Origin: CAMQRS01 sp964370065 | GTDB lineage: Bacteria > Bacillota_I > Bacilli_A > Erysipelotrichales > Erysipelotrichaceae | DNA: 11,194 bases | Direction of reading: 5' to 3' | Assembly (NCBI GenBank): GCA_964370065.1 | Contig: CAYJGK010000035.1 | Location: forward strand, 1 to 11,194 | Shown here: positions 1 to 6,492 of the stretch, in pieces | How the letters are laid out: the number at the start of each line of letters is the position of its first letter | Numbering within the stretch: the first letter of the stretch is position 1 | Made by a program: the position numbers and the translations under genes | The notes under the pieces: generated by a model | Told to the model about the DNA's origin: nothing | Seen by the model: the letters and a program-made list of their open reading frames with translations, nothing else | Database searches by the model: none

Positions 1-23
1 AAACGAAGTGTTGCACTTCGTTT
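1..23 (-). terminator. Intrinsic terminator of the alaR-alaT operon (cut by window edge)
   Basis: Positions 1-10 (AAACGAAGTG) and 14-23 (CACTTCGTTT) are perfect complements around a 3-nt loop. Read on the minus strand, the stem begins inside the aminotransferase stop codon (TAA at 24-22) and ends in TTT at the window edge, so the rest of any U-tract lies outside. The position directly after the gene and the 10-bp perfect stem support a rho-independent terminator. It could also serve a convergent gene off the left edge. Confidence 0.8.
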
Positions 24-1194
24 ATTGATTGTATCCAATGTTGATTAAAAATTGTTTAATACGTTGCATAGCTGTATTGATTTCTTCGATACTATAGGCA
101 TAAGAGACACGAATAAATCCTTCCCCTGCATCGCCAAAGGCAGTGCCTGGTACACAAGCAACACGCTGGTCATTTAATAGTGCTTCGCAAAATTCTTCAC
201 TGGTCATATTCGTAGAACGGATATCAGGGAAGATATAGAATGCCCCTTTTGGTGTATGTGTTTTAATGTTTAAATCATTAAATGCCTTAACAATATAGTT
301 TCTTCTAGCCAAATATTCTAATCGCATTTCTTCAACCACAGCATCTCCTCGTTGCAAGGCTTCAATAGCTGCATATTGTGACATAATGGGAGCACACATA
401 ATTACATATTGATGAATTTTATTGATTTGTTCAATCAGCTTTTCATTTCCTAATAAATATCCCAAACGCCATCCCGTCATAGAATATGCCTTTGAGAACC
501 CATTGATAATTAAAACTTGGTCTTTTACTTCCTCAAAATGAGCTAATGAATCGTGCGCGCCTTCATATAGTAGGTCACCATAAATTTCATCACTTAGAAT
601 CATGATGTTATGTTTTTTTAAGATTGGGACAATGGCTGCATAATCTTCTTCTGTCATCACGCCACCAGTTGGATTGTTAGGAAAGTTTAATAAAATGACT
701 TTTGTTTTTTCACTGATACAAGATTCTAATGCTTCTTTTGTGATTTTAAATTCGTTTTCACTTGTTAAGGGTAAGGGTACTACCACCCCTCCTGCTAAAA
801 TGACACCTGGTTCATATGCTACATAAGAGGGAGTGGGTATAATCACTTCATCCGATTCATCCACAAGCGCCCGTAACGCGATATCAATTGCTTCACTACC
901 CCCTACGGTTACGATAACTTCACTTGGTTTATAATCTAAATTAAAATGTCTTTTCTGATACTTGCAAATTTCTGTACGCAGCTTTAATAACCCTTGATTT
1001 TCAGTATAAGTAGTTTGTCCGGACTCAATACTATGTATGGCAGCAGCACGAATGTGCCAAGGAGTATCAAAGTCTGGTTCTCCTACTCCTAACGAAACAA
1101 CATCCTCAAGTTGTGTCGCTAAATCAAAAAAACGACGGATTCCACTTGGTTTAATTGCCTGGACTTTTTTGCTTAATATTTTTGAGTAATCCAT
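22..1194 (-). CDS. alaT: PLP-dependent aminotransferase, AlaT-like (probable alanine transaminase)
   Basis: A 390-residue fold-type I aminotransferase of normal length for class I/II enzymes, expected in the cytoplasm. Visible landmarks are NNPTG (residues 173-177), the cofactor-contacting SDEIY (201-205), the Schiff-base lysine K235 in NGFSKAYSMTGWRLG, and the substrate-carboxylate arginine R362 in FIRVSYA. The N-terminal stretch KPSGIRRFF and SLGVGEPDFDTP match, as I remember it, Bacillus subtilis YugH/AlaT more closely than PatA. AlaT interconverts pyruvate plus glutamate with alanine plus 2-oxoglutarate. The gene starts at an ATG overlapping the stop of the upstream Lrp-type regulator (TAATG). 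No clear Shine-Dalgarno precedes it, so translation is probably coupled. The alaR-alaT pairing known in B. subtilis supports the name. Family assignment is certain; substrate specificity is inferred, and an aspartate or aromatic role cannot be excluded. Confidence 0.85.
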   Translation of the reverse strand: MDYSKILSKKVQAIKPSGIRRFFDLATQLEDVVSLGVGEPDFDTPWHIRAAAIHSIESGQTTYTENQGLLKLRTEICKYQKRHFNLDYKPSEVIVTVGGSEAIDIALRALVDESDEVIIPTPSYVAYEPGVILAGGVVVPLPLTSENEFKITKEALESCISEKTKVILLNFPNNPTGGVMTEEDYAAIVPILKKHNIMILSDEIYGDLLYEGAHDSLAHFEEVKDQVLIINGFSKAYSMTGWRLGYLLGNEKLIEQINKIHQYVIMCAPIMSQYAAIEALQRGDAVVEEMRLEYLARRNYIVKAFNDLNIKTHTPKGAFYIFPDIRSTNMTSEEFCEALLNDQRVACVPGTAFGDAGEGFIRVSYAYSIEEINTAMQRIKQFLINIGYNQ

Positions 1195-1682
1195 TATGGG
1201 TGTACCAATAATCTTTCGTGCTTACTTTCTTCTTCTGAATAAATAAATCCATTTGATTTATAAGTTTGTAAGACAAATAAAGTGGTAGTGGCATTAATGC
1301 CACTGATGCAAGCAAGTTTTGTTGCAACAAAATCTGCTACATCTTTCATAGTGGTACCATTGATACGAATGATAAAGTCGCTTTTTCCACTCATTAAATG
1401 CATGGATTCCACTTCAGGATAACTATATATTTTTTTTGCGATTCTTTCGTATCCATGTTCATATTCAGGCGTTGCATCTGCAAATATAATGGCTGCTACT
1501 TTTTCTTTTGTCGTCTTATTCCAATTAATAATTGTGTGGTAACCACATATTATTTTTTCTTTTTCAAAATTTTTCATTCTTTCTAATACAGTGCTTTCCT
1601 CTTCTTGTAGAACAGTTGCTAAGTCATGTATTGTATAATTTGCTTTTTTTTCTAATAATGTTAGTAATTGAATATCATTCAT
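1194..1682 (-). CDS. alaR: Lrp/AsnC-family transcriptional regulator, AlaR-like
   Basis: A 162-residue protein with the Lrp/AsnC layout: an N-terminal winged helix-turn-helix (about residues 1-55, including TIHDLATVLQEEESTVLERM) and a C-terminal RAM ligand-binding/oligomerisation domain (about 62-145, with the conserved-type stretch VESMHLMSGKSDFIIRI). Such proteins form dimers and octamers and respond to amino acids. A strong SD (AAAAGGGGG on the minus strand, 1699-1691) lies 8 nt before the ATG. It is first in an operon with an AlaT-like aminotransferase, with which it shares one base. In B. subtilis the equivalent AlaR (YugG) activates alaT in response to alanine. That specific role is inferred here from the pairing and partner, while the family is clear from the sequence. 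The tail after residue 145 (about 17 residues) is polar and not part of the core RAM fold. Confidence 0.85.
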   Translation of the reverse strand: MNDIQLLTLLEKKANYTIHDLATVLQEEESTVLERMKNFEKEKIICGYHTIINWNKTTKEKVAAIIFADATPEYEHGYERIAKKIYSYPEVESMHLMSGKSDFIIRINGTTMKDVADFVATKLACISGINATTTLFVLQTYKSNGFIYSEEESKHERLLVHP

Positions 1683-1712
1683 AAGGTAGTCCCCCTTTTC
1701 TATATTACGTAT

Positions 1713-1741
1713 ATTTTATACTTTTATAACCTAATAGTAAA
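1713..1741 (-). promoter_or_regulatory. Putative sigma-A promoter of alaR-alaT
   Basis: On the minus strand a -35 element TTTACT (1741-1736, 4/6 to consensus) is followed after exactly 17 nt by TAAAAT (1718-1713, 5/6). Transcription would begin near 1706, giving a short leader of about 24 nt that contains the GGGGG ribosome binding site. The region is very AT-rich, so chance matches are possible. Confidence 0.5.
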
Positions 1742-1749
1742 TATTTTTT

Positions 1750-1765
1750 TAAAAGCATGCTTTTA
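1750..1765. promoter_or_regulatory. Perfect 16-bp palindrome between alaR and comFA (possible operator)
   Basis: TAAAAGCATGCTTTTA reads identically on both strands with no central loop, which favours a dimeric protein-binding site over an RNA hairpin. It lies 9 bp upstream of the proposed alaR -35 and covers the place where a -35 for comFA should be. It could bind AlaR or a competence activator. It resembles the half of a ComK box (AAAA-N5-TTTT), but the spacing is 6, not 5. Function is inferred. Confidence 0.45.
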
Positions 1766-1770
1766 GGAAT

Positions 1771-1779
1771 TGATACAAT
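1771..1779 (+). promoter_or_regulatory. Putative extended -10 promoter of comFA
   Basis: TGATACAAT is an extended -10 element (TGN plus TACAAT, 5/6). No recognisable -35 hexamer lies 16-18 nt upstream; that space is filled by the 16-bp palindrome, suggesting an activator-dependent promoter. A start near 1786 would leave about 22 nt of leader before the ATG at 1808. Confidence 0.4.
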
Positions 1780-1807
1780 TTCTTCATATAAGTATGAGGG
1801 AGGTAGT

Positions 1808-2956
1808 ATGAAATGCAATCGATGTTTAAATGAGGATGACAAATTCTTTTACTTAGATCAGGATACTTATTATTGTCGTAAATGTGTTTTATTTGGGAGA
1901 ATGGATGCCGATGAACAACTGCAGAAAAAGAAGTATAAAAAGGTATTGAAACAGGCAACATTTCATTTAGATTATGAACTAACCATTCATCAAAAAAGGG
2001 TAATTAAACAATTAAATGAGGCAATCAATCAACATCAAGATGTATTAGTGTTCGCTGCAACGGGAGCTGGTAAAACAGAGATGGTGATGGAATTAATTGA
2101 AACCTTTGTGAACAAGCAAAAAAAAGTTGGAATTGCGATTGCCAGAAGGCAGGTAGTTTTAGAAATACGGGATCGAATGAGTAAAGCTTTTAAAAACTTG
2201 GATGTAATAGCTGTATGCGAAGGCTATACTACAAAAATAGATGGAGATTTAATCGTTTGTACAATGCATCAACTCTATCGCTATTATGATTGTTTTGATT
2301 TACTGATTATGGACGAGATTGATGCGTTCCCTTATGCGGGAAATACTGTATTAAAACAAATTGCAATGCAAAGCTGTAAAGGAAGTAAAGTGTATTTAAC
2401 GGCGACACCTGATGAAGCGATGTTGCAGGAAGTAGAAGAAGGGCGTATTGTAATGTTGGAATTGTTTGTACGGCCACATGGACACCCATTAGTCGTTCCA
2501 AAGATTAAAATAGGAATGATGGGTAAACAATGTATAGATTTATTCTGTTTATTAAAAAAGAATCACAGAGCAGGAATACAAACCATTGTGTTTGTATCCA
2601 CTATACAACTCACTAAACAATTAGCTAGATTTTATAAATTGTGGTTTACTTGTACAAGTTTTACTTCAAAAAGTGAAAATAAAGATCAAATCATTACGCG
2701 TTTTCGCAATAAAGAGTTACAAGTTTTGTTTTCCACAACAATATTAGAGCGAGGGATTACTATTAAGGGAGTTGATGTGATAGTGATGGATGCAGATCAT
2801 ATTGTATTTAGTGAAGCTAGCTTAATGCAAATCGTAGGAAGAGTCGGTAGAAGTATGCAAAGACCAGAAGGATCTGCGTATTATTTGGCAAAAATGAAAA
2901 GTAAGGCTATGAAAAAAAGTATCACTATGATTGAGGAGATGAATCGTGCGCAATGA
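1808..2956 (+). CDS. comFA: ComFA, DNA-uptake ATP-dependent helicase/translocase
   Basis: A 382-residue superfamily-2 DEAD-like helicase that drives import of single-stranded DNA through the competence channel at the inner face of the membrane. An N-terminal zinc finger uses C3-x2-C6 and C23-x2-C26. The ATPase motifs follow: Walker A ATGAGKT (84-90), DEID in IMDEIDAFPY (168-176), TATP (198-201), and in the second RecA domain STTILERG (309-316) and QIVGRVGRS (341-349). These are diagnostic of ComFA. The ATG at 1808 is chosen because GAGGGAGG (1796-1803) precedes it and the zinc finger then begins at residue 3. An in-frame ATG at 1757 would add 17 unrelated residues and lies inside the palindrome region. 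The 3' end overlaps comFC by 11 nt. No comFB lies between them. Confidence 0.93.
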   Translation: MKCNRCLNEDDKFFYLDQDTYYCRKCVLFGRMDADEQLQKKKYKKVLKQATFHLDYELTIHQKRVIKQLNEAINQHQDVLVFAATGAGKTEMVMELIETFVNKQKKVGIAIARRQVVLEIRDRMSKAFKNLDVIAVCEGYTTKIDGDLIVCTMHQLYRYYDCFDLLIMDEIDAFPYAGNTVLKQIAMQSCKGSKVYLTATPDEAMLQEVEEGRIVMLELFVRPHGHPLVVPKIKIGMMGKQCIDLFCLLKKNHRAGIQTIVFVSTIQLTKQLARFYKLWFTCTSFTSKSENKDQIITRFRNKELQVLFSTTILERGITIKGVDVIVMDADHIVFSEASLMQIVGRVGRSMQRPEGSAYYLAKMKSKAMKKSITMIEEMNRAQ

Positions 2957-3605
2957 TTGTTTAATTTGTTTTGCTCCTTGGGTGAATCAAATTAGCTTGC
3001 AACATTATTTATGTCGCTATGAGGATTGTATTTGTGAAGGGTGTCGACAAAAAATGCGCAAGATACAACATTTATTTTTATGGGAAGGCGTCAGTTTAGA
3101 TGCTTTATATTATTATGACACATATTTAGAAGGACTATTTTTTCAATATAAAGAATGTCGAGATATAGCTCTATATCCCATTTTCTTACAGCCATTTATG
3201 AAGCGTTTAAATAAACAATATGCTAGTTATACATTGGTGTATATAGCCAGTCATGAAAAGAAAACAAAAGAACGTGGCTTTCATGCATTAGAAAAAATGA
3301 GTGCAGCATTAACTATGAATAAAATGCACCTATTTGAAAAACGAAAAGAATATAAGCAGTCAGCTCAAACTTTTGAGGGACGAAAGAAGATTAACGAAGT
3401 ACTGTTTTTAAAAAAGGGAGTCACTTTGCCGAATACTAAAATATTACTGTTTGATGACGTTTGTACAAGTGGGGCTACTTTAAAACGCGCACTTACGTTA
3501 TTGAAAAATCATAAGCATGAGATAGCCATTTTAGTGTGCAGCGTGAATGAAACAATTATTGATTTATGTAAAGTGAAAAATAAACCAATTCGAATTAAAA
3601 AATGA
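2946..3605 (+). CDS. comFC: ComFC, phosphoribosyltransferase-like competence protein
   Basis: A 219-residue protein of the ComFC/GntX family, of usual length. It starts at GTG 2946, behind GAGGAG (2933-2938), and overlaps comFA by 11 nt, implying translational coupling. An N-terminal zinc ribbon is visible as C5-x2-C8 and C30-x2-C33 (C23 and C28 also available). The central KERGFHALEKMSAAL (108-122) matches the family's RGFNQ-like region. A phosphoribosyltransferase PRPP loop, LLFDDVCTSGAT (167-178), lies near the C-terminus. Family members bind ComFA and assist ssDNA uptake during transformation; no transferase reaction has been assigned in general. The highly basic tail (KNKPIRIKK) could contact nucleic acid, which is inference. 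Confidence 0.92.
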   Translation: MRNDCLICFAPWVNQISLQHYLCRYEDCICEGCRQKMRKIQHLFLWEGVSLDALYYYDTYLEGLFFQYKECRDIALYPIFLQPFMKRLNKQYASYTLVYIASHEKKTKERGFHALEKMSAALTMNKMHLFEKRKEYKQSAQTFEGRKKINEVLFLKKGVTLPNTKILLFDDVCTSGATLKRALTLLKNHKHEIAILVCSVNETIIDLCKVKNKPIRIKK

Positions 3606-3790
3606 ATAAAAACACCCAAAAAAAACAAATAATACATAAAAAAAGTATATTTCACATGAAAAAATAAAGTAATATTTCATAAAAATGAAGAGATTTATGT
3701 GTAAAATGACAAAAAAGAGTACTTTTTTTGAAAAAATGTAAGAAATGCGGCAAAATATGAAATAACTTTACAATGGCTGTACGAATTAAG

Positions 3791-3819
3791 TTGTGTTTTA
3801 TTATTTATAGGCGTATAAT
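3791..3819 (+). promoter_or_regulatory. Sigma-A promoter of the cold-shock gene
   Basis: TTGTGT (3791-3796) and a perfect TATAAT (3814-3819) are separated by the optimal 17 nt. Transcription would start near 3826, giving a leader of about 34 nt, far shorter than the long structured leader of Escherichia coli cspA. The remaining upstream DNA from 3606 is extremely AT-rich. I see no other gene in it and no convincing terminator for comFC. Confidence 0.7.
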
Positions 3820-3859
3820 GAAAATATGTAATTATGCATAGAAAGGTATAGGATATAAA

Positions 3860-4057
3860 ATGCAAGGAAAAGTAAAAATGTTTAACCCAGAAAAAGGGTT
3901 TGGTTTCATCACAGTTGAAGATGGAAAAGATGTATTCTTCCACTACTCTCAATTAGTAATGGAAGGTTACAAAACAGTTGAACCAGATGCAACTGTTGAG
4001 TTCGACTTAGTTGAAACTGACAGAGGATTACAAGCTCAAAACATCCGTTTAGCTTAA
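3860..4057 (+). CDS. csp: Cold-shock domain protein (CspA/CspB family)
   Basis: A 65-residue single cold-shock domain, the standard length. It has both RNA-binding motifs: RNP1 KGFGFI (12-17) and RNP2 VFFHYS (25-30), where many relatives have VFVHFS. These small beta-barrel proteins bind single-stranded RNA and DNA and act as RNA chaperones in the cytoplasm, in the cold or in exponential growth. The ribosome binding site is modest (AGGA at 3850-3853, or AAAGG at 3842-3846). It is monocistronic, with its own promoter and a terminator. In many Firmicutes hpf (yvyD/raiA) sits between comFC and secA, but here csp does. Family is certain; which Csp paralogue it is cannot be told from the window. 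Confidence 0.95.
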   Translation: MQGKVKMFNPEKGFGFITVEDGKDVFFHYSQLVMEGYKTVEPDATVEFDLVETDRGLQAQNIRLA

Positions 4058-4069
4058 TCATCGAGTAAG

Positions 4070-4100
4070 AAGTGAGGGCAACCTCACTTTTTTCTTTTTT
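4070..4100 (+). terminator. Intrinsic terminator after csp
   Basis: The stem AAGTGAGG (4070-4077) pairs perfectly with CCTCACTT (4082-4089) around a GCAA tetraloop of the stable GNRA class. It is followed by T-rich sequence (TTTTTTCTTTTTT ending at 4100). This should end the csp transcript and separate it from secA. Confidence 0.92.
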
Positions 4101-4117
4101 ATAGGGGTGTTTTGGTT

Positions 4118-4128
4118 TATAATATAAT
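4118..4128 (+). promoter_or_regulatory. Putative secA promoter -10 region
   Basis: Two overlapping TATAAT hexamers share one T (4118-4123 and 4123-4128) in the 54 bp between the csp terminator and secA. Neither has a good -35 at 16-18 nt, since that space is the T-tract of the terminator and TATAGG. The AGGAGG site (4142-4147) for secA follows. Position makes a promoter likely; its exact elements are uncertain. Confidence 0.45.
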
Positions 4129-4154
4129 AAGTAATTATACTAGGAGGTCAGAAG

Positions 4155-6491
4155 ATGGCAGGATTTTTAAATAAGTTATTCAGTGGAGAAAAAAAACGTT
4201 TCACTAAAGTAGAACAAATCGCGCATAAAGTGGATGCGTTAAGTAATAGTATTGCAAATTTAAGCGACGAGCAATTGAAACAAAAAACAGTAGAATTTCA
4301 GAATCGAGTAGAGCAAGGGGAAACGCTAGAGCATATCATGGTGGAAGCTTTTGCGGTATGTAGAGAAGCAGCGAAACGTGTGATTGGTGAATATCCATAT
4401 TTAGTACAAATTATGGGTGCTGCAGTCATGCACCAAGGGGATATCGCAGAGATGCGTACAGGAGAGGGAAAAACCTTAACCTCAACGATGGCGATTTATC
4501 TAAATGCATTGTCCAAAAAAGGCGTGCATGTAGTAACGGTAAATGAATACTTAGCGCAACGTGATGCAGAATGGATGGGGCAAATTTATCGATTTTTAGG
4601 ATTAAGCGTTGGCTTTAATGCGCGCGCATTAACAAGTTCTGAAAAGAGAGCTGCATATGCTTGTGATATTATGTATACAACTAATTCAGAGTTGGGATTT
4701 GATTACCTAAGAGATAATATGGTAGTAAAAATAGAAGATCGCGTCATGCGTGGGTTGCATACAGCAATTGTCGATGAGGTCGATTCTATTTTAATTGATG
4801 AATCTAGAACACCTTTGATTATATCGGGGGGGAAGAAGCAGACAGCAAACTTATACCAAATGAGTGATATTTTTGTGAAGAAGTTATCCGCATCTGATTT
4901 TGCAGTTGATGAAAAAACACGCCAAGTAGTATTGCTTGAAAGTGGAGTCAGTAAAGCAGAACGTTCTTTTAAATTGCGTAACTTATACGATGTAGAACAC
5001 ACGCAATTAGTGCATCATATTAATATGGCATTGCGAGCAAACTACGTTATGCAAAAAGATGTGGAATATGTAGTAGCAGATAATGAAATTGTGATAGTTG
5101 ATCAATTTACTGGTCGTTTGATGAAGGGGAGAGCTTACTCAGATGGTTTACACCAGGCTATTGAAGCGAAAGAGAACGTAAAAATTAATGAAGAAACAAG
5201 CACATTAGCAACTATTACATACCAAAATTTCTTCCGTTTATATGAAAAACTAGCAGGTATGACAGGTACAGCGAAAACGGAAGAGGAAGAATTCTTAGAA
5301 ATTTATAATATGCGTGTAGTGGAAATTCCAACGAATCGCCCCGTGCAACGTCATGATTATGCAGATATTATTTTTGCGACACCTGAAGATAAATATAAAG
5401 CTCTAGTCGAAGAAGTAAAAACAGTACATGAGGCAGGGCAACCGGTATTAGTTGGGACGATTTCAGTAGAAGTATCTGAAATTATTTCTAACCTTTTAAA
5501 AAAAGCACGTATTAAACATGAAGTATTAAATGCGAAAAACCATGGTAGAGAGGCAGAAATTGTTAGTAAAGCTGGACAAGTAGGTGCGGTGACTATTGCA
5601 ACCAACATGGCAGGACGTGGTACGGATATTAAATTATCAAAAGAAAGCAGAGAATTAGGTGGATTAGCTGTATTAGGTAGTGAAAGACATGAATCTAGAC
5701 GTATTGATAACCAGTTACGTGGACGTAGTGGTCGACAAGGGGATCCAGGTTATTCTCGTTTCTTTGTTTCGTTACGTGATAGTTTAATGGTGCGATTTGG
5801 TAGAGATGGAATGTTAGATGGTGCATTTGCCTCATTAGATGGAAAAATTGAATCAAAAATGATTAGTAAAGCGATTGGTTCTGCACAGAAAAAAGTCGAA
5901 GGGCAAAACTTTGATATCCGTAAACAGCTATTAGACTATGACGATGTATTACGTCAACAACGTGAAATTATGTATGGAATGCGTAATACTATTTTAGAAA
6001 CGGATGATGTGCATGCACTTGTTGAAGAAATGTTTGATAAAGTCATGCAACGAGTTGTGCGTTCCAACTATAGCGCACAACAAGGCGGTATTCATATTGA
6101 TGAGCTAGTGAATTCTATGAATGTAATGGGAATTCCTAGTGAAGCAATAAATAGCGAATCATTAACAGGTTTAGATGAACCAAAATTAATTGAAAAGTGT
6201 ACAATGATTGCTTGGCAATCATATGAAAACAAAATCAAAGATGTGCGTGAACAATACGCGCCATTTGAGAAAAATGTAGTATTGCGTAATATCGATATGT
6301 CATGGGTATCACATATTGATACGATGTCTAAATTAAGAGATGGTATTCATTTAAGAAGTTATGCACAAGGAAATCCATTACAACAATATGTAAGTGAAGG
6401 TTTTGAATTGTTTGAAGATATGATGCAAAACATTTCCCAGGAAATCGTGAATTTTGTAATGCGAGTAGAAATTAGAAGAAGAGATCAATAA
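4155..6491 (+). CDS. secA: SecA, preprotein translocase ATPase (lacking C-terminal zinc tail)
   Basis: The cytoplasmic ATPase that pushes unfolded preproteins through SecYEG. Start: ATG 4155, 7 nt after AGGAGG. Visible landmarks are Walker A TGEGKT (102-107), TVNEYLAQRDAEWMG (128-142), DEVDSILIDESRTP (207-220), the second nucleotide-binding domain with TNMAGRGTDIKL, and NQLRGRSGRQGDPG, then the helical scaffold with LDYDDVLRQQR. At 778 residues it is shorter than typical Firmicutes SecA (B. subtilis about 841). It stops just after the helical scaffold/wing region and lacks the C-terminal linker and the CxCxnCC/CH zinc motif that binds SecB or phospholipid in other SecAs. No such motif is found downstream, because prfB starts 1 nt after the stop. 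The neighbouring prfB marks it as the housekeeping SecA and not an accessory SecA2. Confidence 0.96.
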   Translation: MAGFLNKLFSGEKKRFTKVEQIAHKVDALSNSIANLSDEQLKQKTVEFQNRVEQGETLEHIMVEAFAVCREAAKRVIGEYPYLVQIMGAAVMHQGDIAEMRTGEGKTLTSTMAIYLNALSKKGVHVVTVNEYLAQRDAEWMGQIYRFLGLSVGFNARALTSSEKRAAYACDIMYTTNSELGFDYLRDNMVVKIEDRVMRGLHTAIVDEVDSILIDESRTPLIISGGKKQTANLYQMSDIFVKKLSASDFAVDEKTRQVVLLESGVSKAERSFKLRNLYDVEHTQLVHHINMALRANYVMQKDVEYVVADNEIVIVDQFTGRLMKGRAYSDGLHQAIEAKENVKINEETSTLATITYQNFFRLYEKLAGMTGTAKTEEEEFLEIYNMRVVEIPTNRPVQRHDYADIIFATPEDKYKALVEEVKTVHEAGQPVLVGTISVEVSEIISNLLKKARIKHEVLNAKNHGREAEIVSKAGQVGAVTIATNMAGRGTDIKLSKESRELGGLAVLGSERHESRRIDNQLRGRSGRQGDPGYSRFFVSLRDSLMVRFGRDGMLDGAFASLDGKIESKMISKAIGSAQKKVEGQNFDIRKQLLDYDDVLRQQREIMYGMRNTILETDDVHALVEEMFDKVMQRVVRSNYSAQQGGIHIDELVNSMNVMGIPSEAINSESLTGLDEPKLIEKCTMIAWQSYENKIKDVREQYAPFEKNVVLRNIDMSWVSHIDTMSKLRDGIHLRSYAQGNPLQQYVSEGFELFEDMMQNISQEIVNFVMRVEIRRRDQ

Positions 6492-6492
6492 T

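Noticed and set aside
1751..1764. ComK-type box upstream of comFA
   Set aside because: The spacing between AAAA and TTTT is 6 instead of 5, and no second box at the required distance is evident; kept only as an unassigned palindrome.
1757..1807. Upstream in-frame ATG that would lengthen ComFA by 17 residues
   Set aside because: It lies inside the palindrome/promoter region and lacks an SD. The ATG at 1808 has GAGGGAGG upstream and starts just before the zinc finger.
3711..3729. Hairpin AAAAAAG/CTTTTTT with T-run as terminator of comFC
   Set aside because: The stem has a single G-C pair and is more than 100 nt after the comFC stop, so it is too weak to call in this AT-rich stretch.
3728..3756. 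Second csp promoter TTGAAA-17-CAAAAT
   Set aside because: The -10 is poor, and the TTGTGT-17-TATAAT pair downstream is much better.
3780..3788. SigX/ComX-type combox resembling TACGAATA (TACGAATTA)
   Set aside because: It is one base off, lies upstream of csp and not a competence gene, and is in very AT-rich DNA; probably chance.
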